NCBI GenBank assembly: GCA_041483135.1
Contig: JBGPFE010000005.1
Location: forward strand, 1-64,000
Direction: 5' to 3'
Origin: PALSA-1004 sp041483135
GTDB lineage: Bacteria; Pseudomonadota; Gammaproteobacteria; Burkholderiales; SG8-41
DNA length: 64,000 bases
Shown here: piece by piece, positions 36,753-45,901 of the stretch
Position numbering within the stretch: position 1 is the stretch's first letter
How the letters are laid out: every line of letters begins with the position of its first letter
Program-made: the position numbers and the translations under genes
The notes under the pieces: generated by a model
The model's database searches: none
The model's input: the letters and a program-made list of their open reading frames with translations, nothing else
Told to the model about the DNA's origin: nothing

Positions 36753-37975
36753 TGAGTTCAACTGGTGAATGCAACACCTCTGATGTAATTGTGGATGAGG
36801 AGGTGTGCGCATGGCAAAGAGAGGAAGATCTGGGTTGTCTCATGAGCAGAAGTCTGAACTATGGGCGCGCTGGAAGGCGGGTGAGTGCGTGAGCGATATT
36901 GCGCGGGCACTGGAGGTGCCTGGATCACGCGTACACCATGTTCTGGCGTGTGCCGGGGGCATCGTGCCGGTGGCGCGGCGACGTTCGCCACGGGCGCTGC
37001 GGATGGAGGAACGCGAGGAGATTTCGCGTGGCATCGCCGCCGGCCATTCGGCGCGGCGAATCGCGGCACGGCTGCAGCGTCCGGCGTGCACGGTGGCCCG
37101 GGAACTCGCGCGTAACGGCGGACCAAGCGCATACCGGGCAAGCGAAGCCGATGTTTCGGCCTGGGATCGGGCGCGGCGGCCCAAACGCTGTCGCCTGGCC
37201 ACCCATCCCAAGTTACGATATCTGGTGGCTGGCAAGCTCTCGGCGAACTGGTCGCCGGAGCAGATTTCGGGCTGGCTGAAGCAGGAATTCCCAACGGACC
37301 AAAGCTTGCGCGTGTCGCACGAAACCATATATCGCACGCTGTTTGTGCAGGCGCGCGGAGCGCTGAAGAAGGAGCTGATAGCGCATCTGCGAGCGGTACG
37401 ACGGCTGCGACGTCCCAATGGCGTTGCGCACTCGACCGGACTGCGCGGGCGCATCGTGGACGCCGTGTCGATTCGTGAGCGCCCGGCCGAGGCAGAGGAT
37501 CGCGCCGTGCCGGGCCATTGGGAGGGCGATCTGCTGTGCGGAGGCCAAAACACGTATATCGCGACCCTGGTTGAGCGCCATACGCGCTTCGTGATGCTCA
37601 TCAAGGTGCCCGGCAAGGACAGTGCGAGTGTCGTTTCGGCGCTCAGCAAACACGTGCGCAAATTGCCGCTGGAGCTGCGCCGCTCGTTGACCTGGGACCG
37701 CGGCCATGAAATGGCCGAGCACAAGCAGTTCACGTTGGCCACCGATGTGCAGGTGTACTTCTGTGATCCGCAGAGCCCATGGCAACGCGGCAGCAACGAG
37801 AACACCAATGGCCTGCTGCGGCAATACTTCCCGAAGAAGACGCCGCTTTCAGGTTACTCACAGCCTTATTTAGACAAGATTGCATTGAGTCTGAATACAA
37901 GGCCCCGTAAAACATTGGGATTTCAAACCCCAGCCAAACGGCTGGACGCAGTGTTGCAATGATCCATTGAATTCA
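36753..37975 (+). mobile_element. IS30-family insertion sequence (complete)
   Basis: Imperfect 25-bp inverted ends, 36753-36777 and 37951-37975, match at 19 of 25 positions; both carry TTCAA outside and TGCAACAC inside. They enclose one intact transposase gene, and the right end overlaps its 3' end. The total of 1223 bp is normal for IS30. A target duplication is not obvious. The right end touches the left arm of a short-word inverted repeat. Confidence 0.85.
36811..37962 (+). CDS. IS30 family transposase
   Basis: 383 residues from ATG 36811, which follows a GAGGAGG site. An N-terminal helix-turn-helix region is followed by an HTH_38-like segment (EREEISRGIAAGHSARRIAARL) and a DDE integrase domain: GHWEGDLL (first Asp), TWDRGHEMAEH (second Asp) and SPWQRGSNENTNGLLRQYFPK (Glu), the standard IS30 pattern. 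There is no frameshift, so the element may be active. Confidence 0.94.
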   Translation: MAKRGRSGLSHEQKSELWARWKAGECVSDIARALEVPGSRVHHVLACAGGIVPVARRRSPRALRMEEREEISRGIAAGHSARRIAARLQRPACTVARELARNGGPSAYRASEADVSAWDRARRPKRCRLATHPKLRYLVAGKLSANWSPEQISGWLKQEFPTDQSLRVSHETIYRTLFVQARGALKKELIAHLRAVRRLRRPNGVAHSTGLRGRIVDAVSIRERPAEAEDRAVPGHWEGDLLCGGQNTYIATLVERHTRFVMLIKVPGKDSASVVSALSKHVRKLPLELRRSLTWDRGHEMAEHKQFTLATDVQVYFCDPQSPWQRGSNENTNGLLRQYFPKKTPLSGYSQPYLDKIALSLNTRPRKTLGFQTPAKRLDAVLQ

Positions 37976-38068
37976 CCGCCGATTAACGCTGATAAAAATC
38001 TGAAATTACTCGGCAGCCTCTGTTCAGGCTTTTGATCTTATCTGCGTCTATCTGCGTTCATCGGCGGT
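37975..38068. repeat. Short-word inverted repeat (GCAGATA type)
   Basis: ACCGCCGATTAACGCTGATA at 37975-37994 opposes TATCTGCGTTCATCGGCGGT at 38049-38068. The right arm contains tandem TCTGCGTCTA/TCTGCGTTCA words. It lies between the IS30 element and mutY, and its left arm begins exactly where the IS ends. Confidence 0.75.
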
Positions 38069-38103
38069 TTCGTTCGCTCTCAAAACTGTTGGAAGCCAGC
38101 GCA

Positions 38104-39147
38104 TCATAGCCTGGCGAGTATGCGCCGCACCGGCGCCGGGATCGCGGCGCCGAGCGCGTCTTCGAGCGGCAGCCACATCACGCCCGGCGCTGCGGCGCGT
38201 GGCGCGACGCGCGCGACGCCGAGGCGTTGCGGTTCAATATCGAGCTTGAAGTGCGTGAAACCGTGCCCGATTGTCGGCAGCACCTCGCGCGTGGCGACCT
38301 CGGCGCCGTAGCGTTGCGCGCACAGCGCAGCGATGTTGGCGCTCGGTTCGACCTCGGGCAGGCTCCACATGCCGCCCCAGATGCCGCTCGGCGCGCGCTT
38401 CTCGAGCAATACCTGCCCGGCGTGCAACAAGACCAGCATCCGAGTGCGCCTCTGCGGCAGCTTCCTGCGCGGGCGCGGCGCCGGCAGCCGGCTGATCCTG
38501 CCGCGCCGGCGCGCTACGCAAACTTGTGCGAGCGGACAAGCAGTGCAGCGCGGCTTGCCACGTGTGCACACCGCTGCGCCGAGATCCATCAATCCTTGGG
38601 TATAAGACTCGACGCTGCGCCGCGGCAACTGCTGCTCCGCAGTACGCCATAGCTTGGCTGAGACTTTGGCGTCGCCGGGATAACCGCCGATGCCGAAGCA
38701 GCGCGCGAACAACCGTTTGACGTTGCCATCTAGGATCGCTTGCCGCGCGCTGGACGCGAACACGCAAATTGCCGCGGCGGTCGAGCGCCCGATACCGGGC
38801 AATGCGAGCACCGTCTCGAAGTCGCGCGGGAAGCGGCCGTTGTGCTGCGCGATAATCTGTTGCGCCGCGCGATGCAGATTGCATGCGCGCGAATAGTAGC
38901 CAAGCCCGCTCCACAGCGCGAGCACGTCATCGAGAGATGCCGCGGCGAGCGACTTGATATCAGGGAAACGCTTGAGAAAGCGCCAGTAATACGGGATCAC
39001 GGTCGCGACCTGCGTCTGCTGCAGCATGATCTCCGACAGCCAGATGCGGTAGGCGTCGCGCGTGTTTTGCCACGGCAGATCGTGACGGCCGTGCATTTTC
39101 TGCCAGCGGGCGACCTTGGTCGCGAAACTCGATCGCCGCGCGTTCAC
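38104..39147 (-). CDS. mutY: A/G-specific adenine glycosylase
   Basis: Removes adenine mispaired with 8-oxoguanine. 347 residues: helix-hairpin-helix glycosylase (SEIMLQQTQVATV, LPGIGRSTAAAI with the catalytic Asp region FILDGN-like AILDGNVKRLF), a 4Fe-4S cluster motif (CTRGKPRCTACPLAQVC) and a C-terminal Nudix-like MutT domain. The start is GTG 39147. The neighbour is an AsmA-family gene, the usual partner in betaproteobacteria. Confidence 0.94.
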   Translation of the reverse strand: MNARRSSFATKVARWQKMHGRHDLPWQNTRDAYRIWLSEIMLQQTQVATVIPYYWRFLKRFPDIKSLAAASLDDVLALWSGLGYYSRACNLHRAAQQIIAQHNGRFPRDFETVLALPGIGRSTAAAICVFASSARQAILDGNVKRLFARCFGIGGYPGDAKVSAKLWRTAEQQLPRRSVESYTQGLMDLGAAVCTRGKPRCTACPLAQVCVARRRGRISRLPAPRPRRKLPQRRTRMLVLLHAGQVLLEKRAPSGIWGGMWSLPEVEPSANIAALCAQRYGAEVATREVLPTIGHGFTHFKLDIEPQRLGVARVAPRAAAPGVMWLPLEDALGAAIPAPVRRILARL

Positions 39148-39174
39148 GGGGGATGTCGAAACTATTCCGGCAGA

Positions 39175-41412
39175 TCAACGGCCGAAAAGACCCTTGAGCT
39201 TGTCCTTGACCTGATCCTGAGCCTTGGCCTTGATCTCCTCTGTCTTGCTTTCGACCACTGCTTTTGCCGCGCCTGCCGCTATGCCTCCGAAATCGATCTT
39301 GTACTGCGGAGCGGTGAAGGATCCGGTCAGGCGCACCGGCACCGTCACGCCCTTCAACTCGGCTAGCTCCTTGCCGCCCTGGCCGGCTGCCGTCCCGACC
39401 ACCGTCGCCTTGACCAGATAGTTCAAACTCTCGTTGCCGATGTCGATGTCGCCTTCGCCGCCCAGTCGCAGCAGCGGCGATTTGCCCGCCAGATCGCTGT
39501 TGTGCGCAACGCCGTTCTTGATGGCGAACGTCGCCGTAAGCTCCGAGAAATCGGTTTTCTCGGTCTGGCTCGCGGCCTGCGTCTTCTCGCCTTTCAACGC
39601 GCCGAGCTTCGCTTTGGCGTCGCGGATCGAGCCGGCGATATTGATGCCCTTGATCGCGCCGTCTGTGAGCTTGATCGCCGCGTTGCCGTTGAGCGATTTC
39701 TTGATCGCCGACACCGTGCCGCCCTGGCCGCTCACGTCGAGCGAGACGTTGCCCTTGCCTTCGAGCGAATCGAAATTGGCGGCATCCTTGAGCAGTGGAC
39801 CGACGTTGACGCCGCTCAAGCTTTGCTTGACCGCAACGACCGGCGTTGCGGCCGCCTGCACCGACAATGCGCCGGCGAGCGAGCCTTGGTACAGGCTCGC
39901 CGCGATCGGACTGACATCGATGCGTCCATTGGCGGCCTTGACATCGACGCGCACGTTCGCCGCCTTGACGTTGGCGACCTTGAGCGAGCCGATTCTGATG
40001 CTGCCGTTCGCGTTGAGGCCTTTCAGCGCCGACAGATCGAGCGGCTGCTCCGGCTGCTTCTGCTTGGGGTCAGACTTGGGCAGATAGCGGTCGGCGTCGA
40101 GCTGATCGATGTTGACATCGAAGGTGTAGGACGGCGGGGTGAATTTCGCGAGCCCGGCCTTGCCGTTGATGTTGCTGTCGTCTAATTTGGTCGCGAACGT
40201 CATGTTTGCGTTCTGCTTGACGAGATCAATCTGCGCGGAACCGTTGATCGTCGCATCAATCGGGTTCTTCGGCAGCTTCGGGTTGTTGACGTTGATCGTC
40301 GCCACGAATTTCGCGAGTTCGATCTTCTGAGCATCGACGCTGCCGGCGAGCGGGCTCGATACTTTGGCCTTGATCGTCGCGCCATCCTGCTGCATGTCGA
40401 CATTCAGCGTCATCGCCGCGGCTTTGAACGCCTGCGCGTTGCCGTCGACGCCGGGAATATCGAGCTTCACGGCAACTTTGCCCTTGCCTTCACTGAGCGT
40501 GGCATCGAGCGCGATCTTCTCGCCGCTTACCTTGTCTTTCGTCACGTTGAGCCTTGGCACCTCGAACTTGACGTTGAGGTCGCCGCCCTCCTGCTTGCCG
40601 GTCGCGGCGACCGCGAGTTTCGAAACCAGGAATTCCCTGGTCGCAAGTTTCGCGTCGACGTCGCCTTTCGCGGTCGCCGCCAGATTGCTGATGCCCGCGG
40701 CAACCCCTTTGACGCTGAAGTCGAGCCCGTCGAGCGCATAGCTTTGCTTGTCGAGATCGAACGTGACGGTAGCCTTGAGCGCGGCATCCAGGCTGAGTTT
40801 GGGCTTGTCGCTCTGCGCGGTCAGCGAGAGATCGATTTTGCTCGGCACGCCGTTGGCGATGCGGCCGGTCTTGAGATTCAATTTGGACAGCGCGTATTTC
40901 GCGCCCGCCGCCTGGTCGAAATAGGTGATGGTTGCATTTTCGAGCGTCACATGAGCGATCTCGATCCTGACCGGCGGTCCTTCGCCTTTCGCGGCAGGCG
41001 CGGACTTGTCGCCGCCGCCGGTCAGGTCGTCGATGCTGAACTTGCCGTCCTTGCTGCGTATCAGGTTCGCGCGCAGGTTTCTGATCTCGATCGTGTCGAC
41101 CACGATCTCTTTCGACAGCAGCGGCAGGAGCTTCAGCGATACGCGGAAATCCTCGATGCCGGCGAATTCCTTGTCGCTCTCGAACTCCGACAGCGATATC
41201 TTGCCCAGCGTGGCGCCGATGTTCGGGAACAGCGTGAGCTTGATGTCGCCGTCGATCTTGAGAACGCGCTTGGTCTTGTCCTTGACCGCTTGCACGATCT
41301 GCGGCTTATGCTGATTGGGATCGAACGTCGCCGCGACGTAGGCCGCAATCGCGACGACGATCACGGCGATGCCGACCAGCGGTAACACGACGAATTTGAC
41401 GATTTTATTCAT
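39175..41412 (-). CDS. AsmA family protein
   Basis: 745 residues from ATG 41412. An N-terminal membrane anchor (FVVLPLVGIAVIVVAIAAYVAA) is followed by an AsmA N-domain (GDIKLTLFPNIGATLGKISLSEFESDKEFAGIEDFRVSLKL) and a long beta-rich periplasmic body, with an AsmA-C domain near the end (GPLLKDAANFDSLEGKGNVSLDVSGQGGT). AsmA-like proteins are bridge-type lipid transporters or regulators of outer-membrane assembly. The C-terminus is Lys-rich. Confidence 0.9.
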   Translation of the reverse strand: MNKIVKFVVLPLVGIAVIVVAIAAYVAATFDPNQHKPQIVQAVKDKTKRVLKIDGDIKLTLFPNIGATLGKISLSEFESDKEFAGIEDFRVSLKLLPLLSKEIVVDTIEIRNLRANLIRSKDGKFSIDDLTGGGDKSAPAAKGEGPPVRIEIAHVTLENATITYFDQAAGAKYALSKLNLKTGRIANGVPSKIDLSLTAQSDKPKLSLDAALKATVTFDLDKQSYALDGLDFSVKGVAAGISNLAATAKGDVDAKLATREFLVSKLAVAATGKQEGGDLNVKFEVPRLNVTKDKVSGEKIALDATLSEGKGKVAVKLDIPGVDGNAQAFKAAAMTLNVDMQQDGATIKAKVSSPLAGSVDAQKIELAKFVATINVNNPKLPKNPIDATINGSAQIDLVKQNANMTFATKLDDSNINGKAGLAKFTPPSYTFDVNIDQLDADRYLPKSDPKQKQPEQPLDLSALKGLNANGSIRIGSLKVANVKAANVRVDVKAANGRIDVSPIAASLYQGSLAGALSVQAAATPVVAVKQSLSGVNVGPLLKDAANFDSLEGKGNVSLDVSGQGGTVSAIKKSLNGNAAIKLTDGAIKGINIAGSIRDAKAKLGALKGEKTQAASQTEKTDFSELTATFAIKNGVAHNSDLAGKSPLLRLGGEGDIDIGNESLNYLVKATVVGTAAGQGGKELAELKGVTVPVRLTGSFTAPQYKIDFGGIAAGAAKAVVESKTEEIKAKAQDQVKDKLKGLFGR

Positions 41413-41437
41413 GCTTAGCACCTCGGGCCGGCGGGTT

Positions 41438-41511
41438 TGGAGCGGGTGATGGGAATCGAACCCACGTCTAAAGCTTGGGAAGCTTTCATTCTGCCATTGA
41501 ACTACACCCGC
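41438..41511 (-). tRNA. tRNA-Gly (anticodon CCC)
   Basis: Minus-strand cloverleaf: acceptor GCGGGTG pairs with CACCCGC, D-arm GTTC/GAAT, anticodon stem AAAGC/GCTTT around loop TTCCCAA (anticodon CCC), four-base variable loop, T-arm with TTCGATT, and an encoded CCA end. It reads GGG codons. It lies between the AsmA gene and thiS. Confidence 0.95.
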
Positions 41512-41659
41512 GGCGAGTTGTCATTCTATGGGTGCAGCAGTGTGCTTGCAACCGGCCGTATTCCGGTTGCGGGTAAGGCCCGCCGCGTCCGACGCCGTGA
41601 GTTGCCAAAGCGCAGCGAAGCTGCAAGAATTTCTTTCCAGTAACCATGAACAGCATCGC

Positions 41660-41863
41660 ATGATTGCACTGACCGTCAACGGCGAAGCGCGCCGCTTCGA
41701 GCAACCGCTCAATTGCCGGCAGCTGATCGAGCGGCTGAATCTCGCCGGCAAGCGCGTCGCGCTCGAGCGTAACGGTGAAATCGTGCCGCGCAGCCGGCAC
41801 GGCGAGCAGATGCTCGCCGACGGCGACCGGCTCGAGATCGTGGTCGCGGTCGGCGGCGGCTGA
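41660..41863 (+). CDS. thiS: Sulfur carrier protein ThiS
   Basis: 67-residue ubiquitin-fold sulfur carrier for the thiazole of thiamine. It starts MIALTVNGEARRFEQPLNC and ends in the required C-terminal Gly-Gly (VVAVGGG). It is followed by thiG, which uses its thiocarboxylate. No TPP riboswitch is visible upstream. Confidence 0.92.
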   Translation: MIALTVNGEARRFEQPLNCRQLIERLNLAGKRVALERNGEIVPRSRHGEQMLADGDRLEIVVAVGGG

Positions 41864-41937
41864 ATCCTTGACCGGGGTCATGGCCGGATACCGCAAATCC
41901 GGTCATACTTTCTGACAACCCCTTTCGGTGAACTGCA

Positions 41938-42768
<831 letters not shown>

Positions 42769-42841
42769 CTGTCTCTCGTCGTCTTGAACAGCGGCGACCG
42801 CGGGCCATCCCGCCGCTAACCGACCGCAGACCTGCAAACAA

Positions 42842-42868
42842 AAAGGGCTGGCGCGCCGCCAGCCCTTT
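42842..42868. terminator. Bidirectional terminator
   Basis: A perfect twelve-base-pair stem, AAAGGGCTGGCG against CGCCAGCCCTTT with loop CGC, lies between the convergent thiG and FadL-family genes. The A-run on one side and T-run on the other let it serve both strands. Confidence 0.85.
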
Positions 42869-42891
42869 CTGCTTGGTGGAGGATGTGGAAA

Positions 42892-44151
42892 TTACATCTT
42901 CCAGCCGTAGGCGATGCCGAGCGAATCCTGATGCATGCGCAGGTTGACGGCGCCGCCGCCGAAGGCCGCGGGAATGGGACCGGTCAAGCTGTTGTTGAAG
43001 GCGTGCATGTAGCTCAATGATAGTTCACCCGTCTTGCTGACCGCCCACGTGAGTCCCAGCGTAGCATGATTCTCGATGACCCCCGGCGCAAGAATGTTAA
43101 TCAGCGCGTCCTGCGGCTGGATCGGATTCTGGCTGTGATTGTAGCCCGCCCGCAACGTGAGCGTGGGGCTGGCATCCCAGCTAGCGCCGAGTTTGTACAC
43201 CGTGATGTCCTGCCAGCCGAAGCCGGGACCGCCGCTCGCGCCCAGCGGCACGCCGGCGAGCAACAATGCAGTCGAGGGATTGCCGACGCTCGGTACGCCG
43301 TTGTACTGGATCCTCTCCACGTCGAACGCGAGAGTGAAAGTCGGCGCCGCTTTGATGGCAATGCCCGCGCCGAAGTTGGCGGGGATATCGAAGCCCCCCT
43401 GATCCGAGAACAGGCCGGCATACTTGTCGAACTTGCCCATGTGGGTCTTCATTTGATACGTCGCGCCCAGGGTCACGGCGTCGGTGATCCTGCCCGTCCA
43501 GCCGATGCGCGCGCCCCAGCCGGTCGAGGAATCGTGTCCGACGTCGGTGAGGGCGGCCGGATTGCTGGAGAACGCCGCGAAGCCCTGCAGACCTTTCGCC
43601 GCGAAATGCTGATATGCAAAATTAATCGAGAGCCCGATCGCGTGGTTGTCGTTCAGCTTGAAGGCCACCGTCGGCGCAATGAAAAGCTGCGACAAATCGA
43701 CGCCCGAAGTATTGGTGGCGCCAGGAGCAATGAAGAGGTTGATCGGCCGATCATAGTCCGTGTTCATGCCCCCGTTGCCGTACACCGACACGCCGAGCGA
43801 CAAGCTCGGGTTGATCATTTTGTTGTAGCCGAATTCCGGAATTACGAAATTGTTTGTCTGGTTGCCTTCGTATGCGCCGCCAACTCCCGGAACCGGCGAT
43901 CCCGAAATATCCGCGCCGCGCATCGGGCGAAACCACGTCGCTCCAATGTCAAGCCGGTCGCCGATAAACGCCATGCCGGCCGGATTGGTCGCCGCCGCGA
44001 GCGAGTCCTGCGGCAGCGCGATGCCGACGCCACCCATGCCCTGCGACTTGACGCCATACCCGTGCTGGAAATAGCCGTCAGTGGCGAATGCAAAAACCGG
44101 CGCGCAGCATGCGGCAACCACGGCAAGCTTGATGCAGTTCTTCAACTTCAT
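42892..44151 (-). CDS. FadL/OmpP1 (TodX) family outer-membrane transporter
   Basis: 419-residue outer-membrane beta-barrel with signal peptide (LAVVAACCAPVFAFA) and the FadL hatch start (YFQHGYGVKSQGMGGVGIALPQDSLAAATNPAGMAFIGDR). It imports hydrophobic molecules. The last residues end in an amphipathic strand (LGIAYGWKM). It lies just downstream of, and on the same strand as, the DsrE2-like gene, so the two may be co-transcribed. Confidence 0.9.
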   Translation of the reverse strand: MKLKNCIKLAVVAACCAPVFAFATDGYFQHGYGVKSQGMGGVGIALPQDSLAAATNPAGMAFIGDRLDIGATWFRPMRGADISGSPVPGVGGAYEGNQTNNFVIPEFGYNKMINPSLSLGVSVYGNGGMNTDYDRPINLFIAPGATNTSGVDLSQLFIAPTVAFKLNDNHAIGLSINFAYQHFAAKGLQGFAAFSSNPAALTDVGHDSSTGWGARIGWTGRITDAVTLGATYQMKTHMGKFDKYAGLFSDQGGFDIPANFGAGIAIKAAPTFTLAFDVERIQYNGVPSVGNPSTALLLAGVPLGASGGPGFGWQDITVYKLGASWDASPTLTLRAGYNHSQNPIQPQDALINILAPGVIENHATLGLTWAVSKTGELSLSYMHAFNNSLTGPIPAAFGGGAVNLRMHQDSLGIAYGWKM

Positions 44152-44180
44152 GATCTTCTCCTTCTCCTAGTGCGTTGCGA

Positions 44181-44786
44181 TCAAATGAACAGGCTGACGT
44201 CGGCGTCCTTTGCCATCGGCAGGAACGACGCGGCGCCAACGTACTCTTTTACCTCTGGAATAAAATCGTCGTGGGTGAAACCGAACAGGTCGACGGTCAT
44301 CTGGCAGCCAAGCAGGTTGACGCCCGCCTCGATCGTGAGCGAACGCAACTCGGTTATATCCGCAACACCGTTATTCTTGATCGTCTGCTTCATGAGCGTG
44401 GTGGCAAGCGACTCGAAACCCGGAATCGCGGCCTGCACGACATTGGGAATGTTCCAGCCGATGTCGCGGAACCAGTGGGGGCCGAACGGCATCTTCATCG
44501 GCATCGCCGGATTGCCGAGCGGGCTGATCTTGAGATGCGACAGGTCCTTGCGCAGAAGCTGCAGGCCGTAAAAGGTGAAAAACACCGACACATTCCAGCC
44601 GAGCGCCGCCGCGGTGGACGCAAGTATGAACGGCGGGTAGGCCCAGTCGAGCGTGCCCTTCGTCGCAATGATCGTCATCGCAGGCGTCTTGTTCGACCGG
44701 ATTTGCTCAAGCTTCTGCGGCAGCAGAACTTCGAGACGCTCGTTGATCAGCTTGTCGAGCGTGGCGACGTCAACGTTCATTGCCAT
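44181..44786 (-). CDS. DsrE2-like DsrE/DsrF family protein
   Basis: About 201 residues. A DsrE/F/H-like fold (MTIIATKGTLDWAYPPFILASTAAALGWNVSVFFTFYGLQLL) is followed by a C-terminal part with the single likely sulfur-carrying Cys in EAGVNLLGCQMTVDL. DsrE2-type proteins relay persulfide sulfur, often with TusA and rhodanese. The start is chosen after AGGAAGGA at ATG 44786; ATG 44780 and an upstream ATG at 44813 are alternatives. It is divergent from the DsrM/DsrK-like genes at 45224, suggesting one shared regulatory region. Confidence 0.78.
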   Translation of the reverse strand: MAMNVDVATLDKLINERLEVLLPQKLEQIRSNKTPAMTIIATKGTLDWAYPPFILASTAAALGWNVSVFFTFYGLQLLRKDLSHLKISPLGNPAMPMKMPFGPHWFRDIGWNIPNVVQAAIPGFESLATTLMKQTIKNNGVADITELRSLTIEAGVNLLGCQMTVDLFGFTHDDFIPEVKEYVGAASFLPMAKDADVSLFI

Positions 44787-44894
44787 TCCTTCCTGTGGCG
44801 CGGTCGTATCCATCCGCTGTCTTTTCTCCGTTCGCGCGGCAGTATGCGCACAAGCTTCGAACGCAAGGCGCGCTTGCCGCTTGACTGCGATCAA

Positions 44895-45223
44895 TAATAG
44901 ACTATATTAGAAAATAATGAATCAATAATCCAGCTATCGGCACAAGTTTTTCTTATCCGGGATTGGAACTGCGTCATTCTCCCAACAGCCGCTGCATCGG
45001 GAATATCTATTAGATTGAATTGAATAACTTTTTTAAATTGGCTGCGGCTCTCAGGACGAAATTAGACTTGATCCAGAACAAACTCAACGACACTCTGGTA
45101 ATTACAGTGGGAATGTTACGAGGATTCGGAAGTCACCACAGCGCATCGAGCAACACGAACCGAGGCGCGCTTTGGCGTATTGCCCTGCCGATGGCTGAGA
45201 GCCGACACGTCTAAGGATTGCAG
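44895..45223. other. Intergenic region of the Dsr-like divergon
   Basis: About 330 bp without a convincing gene between the divergent DsrE2-like and DsrM-like genes. The part at 44890-44935 and 45005-45045 is clearly AT-rich against its GC-rich surroundings (runs such as AATAATAG, ATATTAG and TTTTTTAAA) and probably holds promoters for both directions. No -24/-12 site with correct spacing and no clear palindromic operator was found. A 64-codon frame here was rejected. Confidence 0.5.
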
Positions 45224-45901
45224 ATGGAATTACTCGATTTCGCGCGCGGGCCGGCGCTGACTATATCGCTCGCGATCCTGTCTGGCGGGATCGCGTGGCG
45301 GCTGTTCGGGATTTTCCGTCTGCCGAAAAAGCCCGATTACTCCGAACCGCGCAGCACCGCGCTGTGGGCGGGCCGGCTGCAAGGCATCGTGTCGCGCATG
45401 TGGCCGCGCCCGGAATTCCGCGGCAGCGCCACGCTTGCCACCACGAACGGCTACGTCTATCACATCGGCCTGGCGGTGATCGTGTTTGCCTACCTGCCGC
45501 ACATCCATTTCATCGAACGCTTGACCGGTATGCGCTGGCCGCCGCTGCCCGAACCCGTGTTCTATGTCGCGGTCGCGCTCACGATCGTATCGCTGCTGAT
45601 CGCGTTGCTTTATCGCCTGACCGACCCGGTCCTCAGGCTCCTGTCGAACTTCGACGATTATTTCAGCTGGTTCGTGGTGATATTCGCGATCCTCACCGGC
45701 ATGCTGGCGATCGAGCACCCGTTCCACCCCGGCGCGCCATTTCCGCCCCCGGGCAATCCGGAACTGGTGGCCATACACCTGCTGGCGGTCGAATTGCTGC
45801 TGATCTGGCTGCCATTCGGCAAACTCGCGCACGCGTTCCTCGTATTCGTGTCGCGCGGCACGACCGGCGCCGCGTTCGTGCGCAAAGGAGCCCGGCCATG
45901 A
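45224..45901 (+). CDS. DsrM/NarI-like membrane cytochrome b subunit
   Basis: 225-residue inner-membrane protein with about five to six helices and several membrane histidines (VYHIGLAVIVFAYLPHIHF; LVAIHLLAVELLLIWLPFGKLAHAFLVF) suited to bind heme b, as in DsrM, NarI and HdrE subunits that exchange electrons with the quinone pool. ATG 45224 follows AAGGA. It is translationally coupled by ATGA to the iron-sulfur partner encoded next. Assigned by topology and partner; sequence in this family is divergent. Confidence 0.75.
   Translation: MELLDFARGPALTISLAILSGGIAWRLFGIFRLPKKPDYSEPRSTALWAGRLQGIVSRMWPRPEFRGSATLATTNGYVYHIGLAVIVFAYLPHIHFIERLTGMRWPPLPEPVFYVAVALTIVSLLIALLYRLTDPVLRLLSNFDDYFSWFVVIFAILTGMLAIEHPFHPGAPFPPPGNPELVAIHLLAVELLLIWLPFGKLAHAFLVFVSRGTTGAAFVRKGARP

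Noticed and set aside
41512..41659. TPP riboswitch upstream of thiS
   Set aside because: No THI-box sequence was found; only a simple GCAACCGG/CCGGTTGC hairpin (41548-41570) without a U-tract is present.
45020..45214. 64-codon frame between the divergent Dsr-like genes
   Set aside because: TTG start without ribosome site, in AT-rich promoter-like DNA, no recognisable sequence.
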